Below the pieces are notes generated by a model that worked only from the letters and a program-made list of their open reading frames with translations, was not told the origin of the DNA and did not search any database. Positions 14,150 to 29,740 of a stretch of DNA of 64,000 nucleotides are shown here, piece after piece. Origin of the DNA: Portunus trituberculatus (taxonomy: Eukaryota; Arthropoda; Malacostraca; Decapoda; Portunidae). Each line of letters begins with the position of its first letter. Within the stretch, counting starts at the first letter, position 1. The DNA lies in assembly GCF_017591435.1 (NCBI RefSeq), contig NC_059259.1:1292172-1356171 (forward strand). The letters are read 5' to 3'. Made by a program: the position numbers and the translations under genes.

Positions 14150-17100
14150 AATTTATAAATTGGGGAGGAGAAAAGCTAAAAACGTCATGGCCAGGGGCCA
14201 GAGAAGCTGGTCCAAGGACCTTTGAGAGATGGTAGACACCGCTATCCCTACCGCGACAGCGGTAGAGGTAGCGGTGTCGTAATTCGATCAAACTAGGGCA
14301 CTCCACCAACAGGTGCCGCACGGTGAGCAGCACCAAACAGTCATCACAGTAAGGTTGAGGGTCCCTGGTCAGGAGGTACCTTTGTTTAAGGTACGTGTGA
14401 CCTATACGGCACCAAACAGTCATCACAGTAAGGTTGATGGTCCCTGGTCAGGAGGTACCTTTGTGTAAGGTACGTGTGACCTATACGAAGCCGCGCCAAT
14501 AAAGTCTGTGCACGGCAATCCCGGACATGGGTGTAAGTCCAGTGAGGGAGTGTGGAAGTAGTAATCTCTCCCATTTTCGAGGTTGCGACCCCCGTTAGCC
14601 ATATCCTCTGCCAAAGTGCTGCAATCGCCACACGAATTGCATGAAATACATCTCGAAACGGAACAAGGGAAGGAGATGGAGCGCGACTTGCTGCCTCTTT
14701 ATCGAGGCGGTCTGCGTGTTCATTCCCTGGAACACCTACGTGACCAGGGACCCAAGAGAACCCAACACGATATCCTCGTTTGGTAAGAAGATATAGCCAC
14801 TACAGGGCTGATAAAACCAAAGGGTGAAGGGTAATAAAAGAAGAGAGAGCAGTAAGAGCATTGGGAAACAGGGAGTGTAAAAATAATCTGTAAAGCTAGG
14901 ACTATGGCAGACAGCTCCGCAGTGAAGACGGAGGCTACCGAAAGAAGGCTGCCAGACCGATAAAAAGAGAGGAAATCCACACTAAACCCAATGCCTGTGT
15001 CGGATTTGGAACCATTAGTAAAAACGGGTATGTCATCAGTATGGATAAAAAAGTGTTCTAAAAACCGTGTGTGGGACAGAACTGGCAAAAAATCCTTCTT
15101 GCCATCCATGGCAGGAGGGCATATTGTAACAACCGGAAGCTACCAAGAACCAACTCGTGGGAGCCAGAAAGAGTAGACAGGAGTGGGATCGATGGACAAA
15201 TCCAACATGAGGTTTGCCACACGAAGACCAAAAGGTTTAGGTAGACTCGGTCGAGTGATATATGCCTGCGAACGCGAGTCCCGCAACATTGACAGACAAG
15301 GGACAGAGTCGGGAAGACGGTGAGTGCGAAACCAACACCGGAGCATCGAAGACTGGCGCCAGAGGTCGAGTGGCCAGAAACCAGCATCCACTAGAAGGCT
15401 AGGTATTGGAGATGTCCGAAATGCACCCGTAGCCAAGCGGACCCCAGCATGATGCACGTGCGAAAGCGTGCATCCGTTCCGGATGAGTAGATCTCAGAGC
15501 CGTATTCCAGCTTCGGAAGTATGAGTGTACGGTGAAGCACCAGCAACGTGTCCCTCTCCGCACCCCAAAAGGTGTGACTTGAAACCCGAAGAATGGATAG
15601 TGCCGTCCTACAGGACGCTTTAAGAGAACGGAAATGGGGAATCCATGTAAGACGGTTGTCAAACAATAGGCCAAGATATCGAGTAACCTCCACACATGAG
15701 ATGCGTCTATTGGCTAAATATAAATCGGGATCTGGATGAACGACACGATTACGACAAATATGCATAGACACGGTCTTTGAGGTGGAGAAACGAAAACCAT
15801 TTATGTTGGCCCAACTGGATATTCGATTGATTGTCAGTTGAAGGTTTCGCTCAATCAGTGACATCCTAGCAGCAGCAAATAAAATACATAAATCATCAAC
15901 ATATAAGGAGCTGTGAATGCCATCTGGGAGAGTATCAATAACACCATTAATGGCGAATGCGAATAGTGTAACACTAAGAATACTTCCCTGTGCAACACCA
16001 TCATTTAGAGCAGTAGCCTCAGAGAGAACACTCCCCACTCGAACCCGTAAAAGACGTCTGGATAAAAACTGCTGGATAAAAATAGGAAGGTGGCCACGGA
16101 GACCAAAATTAAACAAGGAACGTAAAATCCCATGACACCAAGGTGTGTCGTAGGCCTTCTCCAGGTCAAAAACCACTGTTACTTGATGGTGGTCATAGGC
16201 GAAGGCCTCACATATAGAAGACTTTAGGATAAAAGACCACCAGTAGTAGACCTCATCTTTCGGAAGCTGTACTGTACCGAGGACAGGTACTTCCCCCTCT
16301 CCAAGTACCACATGAGTCTTACATTAACCATCTTTTCTAATACTTTACAAATGCAGGACGTCAACGATATAGGACGATAGTTCGTAGTCTGAAGATTATC
16401 TTTCCCAGGCTTCGGAAATGGAAGAACCACTACCACAGCCCAAGTTGGAAAGTCACCGGTTTGCCAAATCATATTATAAAGATTTGATAAAAAGTTAAAA
16501 GAACTGTCAGACATGTGGCGCAAAAAGGCATAAGGAATATCATCTGGGCCAGGAGAAGAGTCATGACACTGGGACAAAGCAGTCCACAACTCGGAGGCAG
16601 AGAAGAGGATATTATAAGACTCCCCTCTTGTGGAAGAAAAATTTATGCCGAGAGATTCCATTCTCTGGCGGTGACGTGCGCCCGGGGCTGCAGGATGCCT
16701 CCGGGAAACACTGGCAAAGTGCTCTGCGAAGAGGTCGGCGACAGTCCTAGGGTCTGCCACCGTTCGCCCAGAAGACAACAAAACTGATGGGGAAGGAGCA
16801 GAATACTTCCCAGCAATTAGGCGGACTTTGTTAAAGACAGCCGTAAGAGGAGTGCGGGCGTTAATGGAAGAGACATAAGCTTTGCAAGAGACTCTTTCTG
16901 GCCCTTTCAAAACGCGGCGGGCTCGAGCTCGGCAGCGCCGAAAAGCGTCCAGACACTGCGGGTCCCCACGATGTCGCCGGAGACGAGAGAGAAAGCTGCC
17001 CGTTTCTCTTTCACCGCTTCAGTGCATGCTGAGTTCCACCAAGGAACGGGACGCTTAGTAAAGCGACCTGACGTCCTGGGGATTGTCTAAAGCGCTACTG

Positions 17101-17847
17101 AAAGTAAAAAATCGGTAAAATAATCAACAGTCTCAGCACAAGTAGAAAAGTCAGCCAACGGACGGATATAAGAGCTAATGTCTGTGAATCGAGGCCAGTC
17201 TGCCTTGTCTAAAACCCAGCGTGGGCCAAGACTGTGGCTCAGTGTTCACAGATTGTAATAAAATTGGAAAGTGGTAGGACCCGCAAATCAAGGAAAGAAT
17301 TCGATGTACACAGAGAAAGATCGATAGCTGTAAAAGTCCCAGTAGGACTGTGAAATGTGTAACATCCCCAGAATTTAAAACCTTCAATTCCTCATCCTCA
17401 ATAAAAGAACCGATTAAAACCCTACGAGGATTACTAGTGCCTTCATCCCACAATGGGTGACGGCCGTTAAAATCTCAGCTGACGCACCAGGCCCTCACGC
17501 TCACCCCTGGAGACAGGAAGCTCACCCCTGGAGACAGAAAGCCGAGGAGGGAGATATAAACTGCAAATGGTGTACAGTCGTCCCATAAAGACTTTAACAG
17601 CAACCACCTGGAGGGGCGAGTTAAGTTGACGGACAAGAATAAATGTGCCACCGTGGTGGCCCTGGTCAGGGAAAGGAGTGCTAAAAAAGGCACGATAGCC
17701 AGGAGGACTAGAATAAGTACTATCACCTAGCATAGTCTCTTGTAGAGCTACACAGGCTGGAACGAACTCCGATAGCAAAGCTCGAGTTTCCCCCCCACCC
17801 GAAGGCGCGAAGGCCTCTACAGTTCCACTGTAGAAGCTTGAAGATGA

Positions 17848-17860
<13 letters not shown>
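14150..17860 (-). pseudogene. Family A ORF2 in A4
   Basis: The order is EN (LQETMLGDSTYSSPPGYRAF near 17720), RT (SPGPDDIPYAFLRHMSDSSF near 16530; DLEKAYDTPWCHG near 16160; GVAQGSILSVTLFAFAING near 15980; YVDDLCILF near 15890), the thumb, RNase H (NGSKSDTGIGFSVDF near 15000) and the terminal zinc motif. The RNase H first block has NGSKSD, so the first catalytic Asp of TDGS is intact only in other copies. The last knuckle is duplicated. The stop codon after the LPKL-equivalent is lost (PQFIN read-through). Several frameshifts are present. Confidence 0.87.
14330..14487. repeat. 79-bp direct tandem duplication inside A4
   Basis: Positions 14330-14408 and 14409-14487 are head-to-tail copies starting GCACCAAACAGTCATCACAG and ending GTGACCTATACG, with only a few differences. 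They duplicate the coding segment of the C-terminal zinc knuckle. No other family A copy in the window has it. Confidence 0.93.
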
Positions 17861-18557
<697 letters not shown>

Positions 18558-18897
18558 ACCTGCCGCCCGGTGGAATACTCCAGGAGAGGTATTTACGGGG
18601 ATGTAGGCAGTGCTGCAGATTGAGTGATTCCCCGTGTCCTCTCTTCCCGGTTCCCTTTGTGGTCTCATTTATACAATTGAGCAGCTGCAGCCTGCCTTCT
18701 AAAGACAACTTCTACTACTTCCTACACTACACTACAACACCTTACACTTTTACACTCTCTTCAAATCAAAATTTAATAATGGCTTCACCACGCCCTGCCT
18801 CGGAGTCCCCTCTGGGAGGGACCATAAATGTCCCCAGGTCGGACTGCCCTCTGCTGTCGACCTTGGGTGTCTTGACACTTCATCTAATACTTTCACT

Positions 18898-19570
18898 ATC
18901 AATTTCTGCAACATTCGTGGCCTTCGTTCTAATTTTCAATCTGTGGAACACCACCTCTCCTCTACTAAACCTCATCTTCTCTTCCTAACTGAAACACAGT
19001 TGTCTGTGACTACTGACAGCAGCCCTTTTCTGTTCCCTCCTACTTGCTCTATCCTCATTTTCAATCCAAAGCTGGATGTTGCGCATACGTGCGTAACGAC
19101 ACCACTTGCTCTCGTGCCCACAATCTTGAATCTTCAGAATTTTCTACCATCTGGCTAAGACTTCAATGTCACTCTCTAACTAAATTCATCTGTGCTGTAT
19201 ACCTCTCACCTAATTCCTCTGACTATGTAAAATTCTTTGACTATTTGACTTCCAAGGTGGAGCACATCTTATCTCACTTTCCTTTGCTGAGATCTCCATT
19301 TTAGGGATTTCAATGTTCACCACCAGCTTTGGCTTTCATCTTCTTTCACTGACCAACCTGGTGAACAAACCTTCAACTTTGCTATCCTTCATGACCTAGA
19401 GCAGCTAGTGCAGTTCCCTACCCGTATTCCTGACCGCCTTGGAGACACGCCCAACATTCTTGATCTTTTCCTAACCTCCAACCCTTCTGCTTACTCTGTT
19501 AAACTTTCCTCTCCGTTGGGCTCCTCCGACCACAATCTAATTTCCGTTACCAGTTCTATCACTCCAGTGC
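18898..19570 (+). pseudogene. Family J endonuclease domain (J4)
   Basis: Decayed but recognisable AP-endonuclease: INFCNIRGLRSNFQSVEHHL, then HLLFLTETQLS (catalytic Glu), CAVYLSPNSSDY, a GDFNVHHQLW block near 19305 (Asp/Asn) and GSSDHNLISV near 19523 (Asp-His). At least two frameshifts (about 19145-19160 and 19290-19300) separate the pieces. In the living family this enzyme nicks the target strand to prime reverse transcription. Confidence 0.82.
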
Positions 19571-20149
19571 AGCCTCAGGACCCGCCTAAGCGGAGGTGCT
19601 TCTGGCATTTTAACTCTGCTAAGTGGGAGGAACTAAGGCAGTACTATTCTGATTTCCTTGGGATGATTATTGTTTTCATGTCAGAGATCCTTCTCTTTGT
19701 GCCGAGCGCATAACAGAGGTGATTATCTCTGGCATGGAGCTATACATTCCTCATACTTTCTCTAACCCTAAAGCTAAAAAGCCTTGGTTTAACTCTGCTT
19801 GTTCTCGTGCTGTCAATGATAGAGAGGCGGCTCACAAACGGTTCCGTAGCCATCCAACTGCTGAAACTCATGCCCTATATATTTCTGCCCGTAATCATGC
19901 CAAATCTATTCTCCAACTTACTAAAACTCTTTCATCAATAGAAAATGTCAAAGTCTTTCCAATTCTAACTCCTCTCGAGATTTCTGGCATCTAGCCAATA
20001 ATATCTCTAACAACTTTACTTCTTCGTCTTTCCCTCCTTTACTTCATCCAGATGGCTCTACAGCTGTCTCTTCTTTTCTAAAGCTGAACTCTTCGCTCAA
20101 ACCTTTGCTACCAACTCAACTTTGGATGATTCTGGGCATATTCCTCCTA

Positions 20150-21710
20150 CTCCTCCACCCTCTGACTACTTCATCCCTAAAATTAAAATTCTTTATAAAG
20201 ACGTTTTCCTGGCCCTCTCTGGCCTTGATTCTCGGAAGGCTTACGGTCCGGATGGAGTCCCTCCTGTTGTTCTCAAAACTGTGCTTCCGAACTCGCTCAC
20301 TGCCTGGTCAAACTCTTTCATCTGTGTCTCTCTACTTCTATTTATCCTTCTTGCTGGAAGTTTGCTCACATTCAACCTGTCCCTAAAAAGGTGACCACTC
20401 CAATCCTTCTAACTACCGCCCTATAGCTTTGATTTCCTGCCTTTCTAAAGCCTTTGAGTCTATCCTTAATAGGAAGATAATGAGGCATCTATCAGCTCAC
20501 AACCTTCTCTCTGATTGCCAGTATGGTTTCCGTAAAGGCAGATCTACTGGTGATCTTCTTACTTTCCTAACTGAATCTTGGTCATCCTCTTTAGGGACTT
20601 CGGTGAAACCTTTGCTGTCGGCCTTGACATATCGAAAGCCTTCGATAGAGTCTGGCACAAATCTTTAATTTCTAAACTACCCTCCTACGGATTCTATCCT
20701 TCTCTCTGTACCTTCATCTCCAGTTTCCTTTCCGATCGTTCTATTGCTGCTGTAGTAGACGGTCACTGTTCTTCCCTAAAACTATCAACAGTGGTGTTCC
20801 ACAGGGTTCTGTCCTATCACCCACTCTCTTTCTATTATTCATCAATGATCTCCTAAATCTGACTCAATGCCCTATCCACTCCTATGCTGATGATACCACC
20901 TGCATTATTCAACAGCGTTCAACAGACGCCCAACCCAACAACAATTAAATGACTCAAGGCGAGATGCTATAGGACGCCTAACTTCTGATCTTTCACTTGT
21001 TTCTGATTGGGGCAGAGAAAACCTGGTTTTGTTCAATGCCTCAAAACTCAATTTCTACAACTATCTACTCGACATAACCTTCCAGACAACTATCCTCTCT
21101 TCTTCAATAACACTCAACTTCCCTCTCCTCTACATTAAACACACTCGGTCTATCCTTCACTAAAAATCTAAACTGGAAATTTCACATCTCTACTCTTGCT
21201 AAATCAGCTTCCAAGAAGTTAGGTGTCCTATGGCGTCTTCGTCCATTTTCTCTCCCTCCCAGCTGCTTGCTCTGTACAAGGGCCTTATCCGCCCGTGTAT
21301 GGAGTATGGCTCTCATGTCTGGGGGATCCACACACAGCTTTACTAAACAAGGTGGAATCTAAAGCTTTTCGTCTTATCAACTCTTCTCCTCTAACTGACT
21401 GTCTTGATTCTTTAAGTCACCGCCGCAATGTTGCATCTTTATCTGTCTTCTACCGCTGTTTTCATGCTGTCTGCTCTTCTGAACTTGCTAACTGCATGCC
21501 TTCCCCTCCTGCGGCCTCGCTGCACAAGACTCTCTACTTCTTCTCATCCCTATTCTGTCCATCTTCCTAATGCAAGAGTTAACCAGTATCTTCACTCCTT
21601 CATTCCCTACACTGGTAAACTCTGGAACTCTCTACCTGTGTCTGTATTTCCACCTGCCTATGACTTAAACTCTTTCAAAAGAGGAGTGTCAAGACACCTC
21701 TTACGTTAAC
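20150..21710 (+). pseudogene. Family J reverse transcriptase and C-terminus (J4)
   Basis: RT motifs in order: GLDSRKAYGPDGVPPVVLK near 20222, NYRPIALISCLSKAFESIL near 20414, YGFRKGRSTGDLL near 20523, GLDISKAFDRVWH near 20615 (motif A Asp), SGVPQGSVLSPTLF near 20788, and YADD at 20883-20894 (motif C). After that come KNLNWKFHISTLAKSAS, LYKGLIRPCMEYGSH, RRNVASLSVFYRCFH and the LWNSLPVSVFPP end. At least five frame changes make it non-functional. Fragments J1-J3 match only its last third. Confidence 0.87.
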
Positions 21711-21848
21711 TGGACCCTCCTTTTAGATTTTTTGTTTTTCTCTTTCTACTTTCTTCTTAACAGGGCCTGGCAACCAGCGGGATTTTTTTTTTCCAACACT
21801 TTGTTTGCCCTTGGCCAGTGCCCTTGTAATGTAAAAAAAAAAAATAAA

Positions 21849-23942
<2,094 letters not shown>

Positions 23943-23963
23943 TTTTATTTTTATTTATTTCAG

Positions 23964-24093
23964 GATAATGACAATGATTGAAGCTGGTCTTTACTACCAC
24001 TGGTACATACAGGGGATTCCGAACGTTACGTCATGTGATGCATTTTCAAGCAAAGTTACCGTTATCACATTGTTTTCTCTTTACAATGCGTGG
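23964..24093 (+). CDS. Ionotropic receptor exon candidate: end of S2 lobe before M4
   Basis: A T-rich tract ending TTTATTTCAG (AG at 23962-23963) precedes a 130-bp open stretch closed by a GTATGT donor at 24094. It encodes MIEAGLYYHWYIQGIPNVTS, C, then FSSKVTVITLFSLYNAW. In arthropod ionotropic receptors a (M/L)xxxGLYxxW....IPNxTxC segment, with a conserved Cys, lies in S2 shortly before LxNxW and M4; the match is in the right order. Entry phase is one extra base and exit is phase 0. It may be the same gene as 4059-4359, with the pore exon missing between. M4 was not found downstream. Confidence 0.62.
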
Positions 24094-26315
24094 GTATGTA
24101 TCGTTTACATTTCTCGAGTTATCGAAACCATACTTTGAAACACTCTCTCTATCTCTCTCTCTCTCTTTCTCTCTCTCTGGAGGTCATTGCCCGAGCGCCA
24201 AATTGCTACAAATCCACACACGCACGTTCTACAGACGAACGAGACTTAGTTCTTTTCAGCTTCTTATGTATTAGATAACAAATTATATTTGATCTCTTCT
24301 TTGTCTTCTTGTTAAGGCGTCATAACAGGGGATTTCTTCTTCTTTCTTGGTGGCATGCAGTACTATGTGGGGAAGAAATGGTTCAGATCCTGCACTTACA
24401 TATCACATATTTTTGTCAGCTGATTACAAATTCAATTTTTGTTTCCAATTGAATTAAGTGCAAATCCAATCTATTATCATTTATTACAATTCCAAATATC
24501 TGAATCTTTTGCAAACATTTATACCACTTACCTTTTTTTTTTCTTTTTAATCTTTCTTGTAAAACATTATGTTGCTCTTATTCTTGTTAATTTCTACTCC
24601 ACATTCTTTTCCATTATCTACAGGAGTTTTACTTCTCCGTATCTTCTCCACTCCTAACAAGTAACATACCACCATCGCCAGAAAAGAACAATTATTTCTT
24701 CCCCTTCATTAAAACCACTGTGTAACTTCTACAGTTTCTGCACTATTATAGTTTGATAATTGTAGTAGATTCTGTATATCCCTGCCTAAGACCACTAGTC
24801 TCTGATATAGATACTTTTCCTTTCCTCCGTTAACTTTACCTTTGGTTTGACCCTGTCACATAATTTAGCTATTATATAATTTTTCGATTGAATATCTAAG
24901 GATTATAATACTGTTTCAAAGTCTTCCCCCTGCTGTGAACCCTTCCTGATTGTCTTTTACCCATCTACTTTTATTTTCCTATTTGCTTATCATTACTATT
25001 TCTAATGGCAGCTATCAATAATTTATACCCAATATTCATCAACGCTATTCGTCTGAATTCCTAAATCTTAGGGATCATGATTGTATTTGACTCTTTCTGG
25101 TCTTGCGGTGCGCCACCAATTTGTAGAACATGCTTAAACTCTTTCACTTATGTTTTTAGTAGTATTTCAATTTCAAGATTTTATAAAATTCTGGTTTTAT
25201 AACATTGAAGCTAGTTGCTTTGTTTGTCTTTATTTTTCCTTAGAAGTGTTGTATGTTTTCTTCATTGTTGATATATTTGACGGCCATTTATGTCATTAGT
25301 GCGTCTTAGATCTTGTGCTTATCTTGGTTTTGGTTTTGGTCTTCATCTTGATTTACAAAGATGAGCTCTTGAGCTTCAATATGAAGTCATGTGAAGGCGT
25401 AAAAGTATTTTTTTTTAATTTCTCAATTTCTAGTTAGTAATGCAATCTATTTTTTTTTCAAATAACAAAAATAACTATCATATTATATAAGAATATGAGT
25501 ATATAAATTAGTGTACATGTATAAGGAAATCCCATCAAGCGCATTTATTTTGTCTCAGTGTGTACGTCCTTATTTCCTACCGATTTTCCTTTAGTGTAAA
25601 GACGATGATGACCCCTAAGGCCGAAATTACTAATACAAGAATACATCACTTTCCTTTCACATAATCAGTATTAAGAGAACACAAGTAGCCTATAAAATTT
25701 CATTCATTCACCGGCACAAAAAAAGCTGCATGGGACTATTAGAAGGTGAATGAGACACACCACAAAGAAGACATCAAAGTAGTAATTACTGGACAGCTGC
25801 ATTCCTTATGCGCTAAATAATGCTGTATTTAATACGCATCACTTTTTTTCTCTCTCTCCAGTTCTCCTGGTAAATTTGTCTCATTTAACAGTCCTGCTTG
25901 TGTAATCTATTTTAGCCAGCAGTTCGGTTACTCAGGTCGTCCTGAGTCACCTGTTCCGATTGGTGCCCGTATCATTTGCAACGGTAATAATAGTAGTTCC
26001 GGAATGTAACGACGTGAGGAACGCCCCGTTCTCGAGATCAAGGAGCGGCAGCAGGTGCCCTCTGACAGCGACTAACACTTGTCTCGTCTCCTCTTGCTGG
26101 TGTTGCATGAAACATTAAATAGGTTTTTCCATTTGCAGGTGGTGAAGAAGCAGAAGAGTTGACATCTGTAGCGGGTAACCCAAAACACAGTGTTGTTAAC
26201 CCTTTTTATGTAAACATGAAGGTTTATTGTCTTTATTCAGTAATTCAGCCGAGCGGTTTCACTGGTTGTTTTGGTGTTCTTAGCAGGGTTAGTAGGAAAA
26301 ACTCAGAATATAAAA

Positions 26316-26414
<99 letters not shown>

Positions 26415-27189
26415 GTACAAAACTTACAAGTGCTGTCCTTACACAACGTACAAGTTTTAAACTCGGGAAAGTGTTCGTAATGACACTGAGTTCACTGAGT
26501 CACTAAATCCCAGCAGCACCACAGCTTTGACGCACATACTATTTACACACCCGTCGTACTTCCCAGTCGCCGGTTAATACTCTTCTCTCCGCCGGTGTCC
26601 GCAGCGCCCAGCCTTTAGATGCTGACACCAGCGGCATCGGTCATGTGACGGGAAATCTCAATCGGGTGTTTTTATATTGTTCATTATTTATTTCTCGCTT
26701 GTAACGATACGTAGACAAATTGCATCCTACCTATGGAGATTATATTATTTGTTTTTAATTATCTGAGTCATCCATGAATGCAACAAAATCTGTTTAGTTT
26801 TATAAATAGAGAAACACCTGCGACTCCTTTTTGAGGGAAAGGTGAGGTCAGCATTCAAAAGTGTTGCACCACATTATGGAAGATTGCATCAGATTTCTAT
26901 AATGAATGATATACTTATGTACAATGGATCCTACCTATCCAACGGCGGGTACATTCCACTTGATGATTTGGATAGCAGCATCCAGTTTTAGAATTGTCAG
27001 CCACGCGCCTGTATTGTAGAAACACCTCCAGAATGGCGAATGTAGCCTCATCTTTGGGGAGGAAGACCGAGCCGCTGTCCCGGCCGATGACGCTCTATAT
27101 CTAAAGGAGCAGGAATGCTTGTTCAACGAGTGCTACAGCGTCGTAAGATAATGTGAATGCTTCTTGCACAGAAACACGTAAGATCAAGA
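24094..27189. other. Long unrecognised stretch, possibly receptor intron or 3' flank
   Basis: About 3.1 kb without a transposon I can name. It has ordinary A/T-rich composition, a short CT tract (24144-24178) and a CT/AT compound tract (26318-26411). Two possible splice acceptors were noted (AG at about 24321 and at 26137-26138), but neither leads to a convincing M4 segment. After the latter, the frame reads VVKKQKS and a stop, which could be a receptor C-terminus or chance. Confidence 0.5.
26318..26411. repeat. (CT)n followed by (AT)n
   Basis: Pure CT run (about 26318-26364) passing directly into AT (about 26365-26411). Confidence 0.96.
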
Positions 27190-27558
27190 ACTGCCACTCA
27201 CCATCAGGTCTCATCTACTTCACCGATAGCTTGGTAAGAGAGCACGGAGAATCTGGTGCAGCCTTCGTCTGTGACTATGTCACTGTGGGTCATTGTCTGC
27301 CTGTACCATTCCACAGCCTGAACTCGTTGCTATCCCTCTCGCGCTTCTCCATGCACGAGATAATGGGTGAGTGTGCGCGCACTGCAATCAGGTCCATAAC
27401 TTCAGACTCACTTTCAGTTATCCATGGTCTCGGAGGAAACCAACACCATGATAATTTTCAATTGCTGTCAGCCATTCATTCACGTTCAGATGACACTGTT
27501 CGACCACCACTGTGTTGTGATCAGTTACATATCTGTAACGGGGTTTATTTCTGCTTAA
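27190..27558 (+). pseudogene. Retroelement RNase H relic
   Basis: The plus-strand translation reads SGLIYFTDSLVREHGESGAA, FVCDYVT, then EIMGE..ARTAIRS, ITSDSLSVIHGLGG and HDNFQLLSAIHSR. The order fits a retroelement RNase H: first block YTDGS...GAAFV (here TDSL), a Glu-bearing helix, the TDSLSAIxxL block with its Asp, then the DNxxLLxxIH helix. It is preceded by sequence I do not recognise and is cut at 27558 by family A copy A5. The first block and frame are damaged. The source family is unknown and it is not family A, B or C. Confidence 0.5.
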
Positions 27559-27572
27559 CGATGTGGTCTGGA
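27559..27572. repeat. Target-site duplication of A5, left copy
   Basis: CGATGTGGTCTGGA, identical to 30179-30192. It sits immediately outside the 3' tail of A5. Confidence 0.95.
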
Positions 27573-28026
27573 GGAGGAGGCTTTGGTGTTAGGCGCCGCA
27601 ACAGCATAGGTCATATGGCGCCGCATGAAACTATTTAATTAAAACCAAAAGGATTTAAAACAAATCGTAAAATAACTAAAAAAAAGTAAAAACGAGAAAA
27701 TTAATGGTAATTAAAAACAAAAAGCTACAATAATATACATAAAACATTAAAATACATATAATAAAATTAAATAAAATTCACAGCTTTGGGAGGAGGCCAG
27801 CTTCTCCCAAATATCTAAAAACGTCATGGCCTTGGGCCAGATACTTTGGTCCAAGGACCTTTGAGATATAATAGACACCGCTATCTCTACCGCGACAGCG
27901 GTAGAGATATCCTTCTTGCCATCCATGGCAGGGCATAATGAGGTAACAGGAAGCTGCCAATAACCAACTCACGGGAGACGGAAAGAGTACACAGGAGTGG
28001 GGTCGATAGATAACTCTGCCATGAGA

Positions 28027-28528
28027 TCTGCTGGATAAAAATAGGAAGGTGGCCCCGAAGGCCAAAATTAAACAAAGACTGTAAAATGCCATGACACCAA
28101 ACCGTGTCGTAGGCCTTCTCCAGGTCAAAAAAGACTGTTACTTGATGGTGATGATTAGCGAAGGCCTCACAAATGGAAGACTCTAGGGATAAAAGAGCAT
28201 CAGTAGTAGACCTCATCTTTCGGAAGCCGTACTGTACCGGTGACAAGTACTTCCCCCTCTCCAAATACCACATAAGTCTTATATTTACCATCTTTTCTAA
28301 CACTGCAAATACAGGACGTTAAAGATATAGGACGGTAGTTCGTAGCCTGGAGATTATCTTTCCCAGGCTTCGGAAATGGGAGAACCACTGCCACAGATGG
28401 AAAGTCACCGGTATGCCAAATCATATTATAAAGATTTAAAAGAAAGTTAAAAGCAGTGTCAGACATGTGGCGCAAGAAGGCATAAGATATATCATCTGGC
28501 CCAGGAGAAGAGTCGTGACACTAGGACA
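28027..28528 (-). pseudogene. Family A RT fragment in A5
   Basis: A minus-strand piece of RT from SPGPDDISYAFLRHMSDTAF through NYRPISLTSCIC, GFRKMRSTTDALLSLESS and VFFDLEKAYDTVWCHG to LRGHLPIFIQQ. It lacks the YVDD block and everything after it. There is a frame change near 28310 (CSVRKDGKY against CKVLEKMVN). Both of its edges are deletion junctions. Confidence 0.85.
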
Positions 28529-28529
28529 A

Positions 28530-29740
28530 AAGCATAGGATGTCGCACCAGTACCATCCTTCTGGCGGTACAGGAGTTCACGGCGGGCGCTACCGAGGCTG
28601 ATAAACTGACTATTGGCAAGCTGTAGAATGTCCTGCTCGAGGCGATTCCTGGGGCATTGCCTGGAACGTACCTGGTGAGCATCACGACAATGAAAACAAT
28701 AAGCTGCACCATTGCAATGCCCCTCTGAATGCGAGTCGAGTGCAGAGCAATTACCACATCGGGAAGCTTCCTTACACAAGCTTTTCCCGTGACCGTACCC
28801 ATAGCATGAGAAGCACTGAAGAGGGCAAGAAACAAAGCGCCTCACCCTAAGGTTGATAGGACCGATATTAACACGGTCAGGAAGTGTGGACCCAAAAAAT
28901 GTGAGAAGGACCATGTTGGAGGAGTTTCTCATCTTAGTCACCTTTTGTACTGAGCTAGGGCACATTGCTAGTATTTCCTCTTCTGGGAATTCATAGAGGT
29001 CTTGGCTATAAACACAACCTTTGCTATAGTTAAAGGTGGGATGAACCTTAACAGTCTCAAACATGCTGTCAGAAGGGCATGGGAGATGTTGCAACATCCT
29101 AGCTTGCGTAAGATCTTTTGCTCGCACAAGCACCCCCTTCCCATACTTTTTCAGATTCCCCTCAGGAATCGTGCCGATTTCTCTGGACAGGTACCGGGAG
29201 GCATGGATGAAATTGCCACGCCCATTTCTATAGTACGCCACAAACCAACGTGGAGGTGGGATCTGGCAGACTGCTGGAACTGAATTCTCTAAATAGTTTT
29301 CAAAAACATTTGGGATGTAATCCATGTCACTGTCTGAAATATTACGTGACTGGAGAAATTCAGTTTTAAAGCCATGGCCGGCGAGGGGCAGAGATGCTAC
29401 ATGTTCATAAGCTAAACGAGCTTCATCACATGACATAAACGTTACATAGCAGCGGTTAGAAGGAAAGTCCTTATCATAAACCAGTCGAATGCGAACAACC
29501 GTACCATACGCCTTGAAAAGTGAGTGCAAGGCATGATAGGAAAATGATGGATTAACATTTACCATTACAAGAGAGTCATATGCAGCAGAAATGCATCCCT
29601 CAAAAGAACTTCCAGAACAGGAGACTGCTGCGGGAGGCCCCTGTGGAGGGGAATCCTCCTCCTTACTCAGACCTGAAGATGACGTCTCGTGGGCCAGGTC
29701 AGCCACCTCACGAAAACCTGAATGTTTTTTGTTTTCCCAT
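28530..29740 (-). pseudogene. Family A ORF1 in A5, about 390 codons open
   Basis: This is the longest undamaged ORF1 stretch in the window. It starts in the ADLAHETSSSGLS block. The RRM-like fold is at about residues 47-110 (MVNVNPSFSYHALHSLFKAY; RNP1 NRCYVTFM). A middle domain ends VLLTFFGSTLPDRVNIGPIN. Three knuckles are at about residues 298-350 (CX2CX4HX4C, CX2CX5HX4C, CX2CX3HX6C). The expected ATG at 29740 is followed by a small deletion that shifts the first codons. The C-terminal tail is replaced after TGATSYA by out-of-frame RT sequence. The role is RNA binding in the element particle. Confidence 0.88.

Noticed and set aside
26139..26162. Candidate terminal receptor exon encoding VVKKQKS and stop after a TTTGCAG acceptor
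   Set aside because: Too short to judge without a preceding M4 exon. Noted as a possibility only.
24094..27189. tRNA, SINE or other RNA gene in the unique stretch
   Set aside because: No cloverleaf or paired A/B boxes seen. A GGTTCAGATCC near 24379 resembles a B box but has no A box at the right distance.
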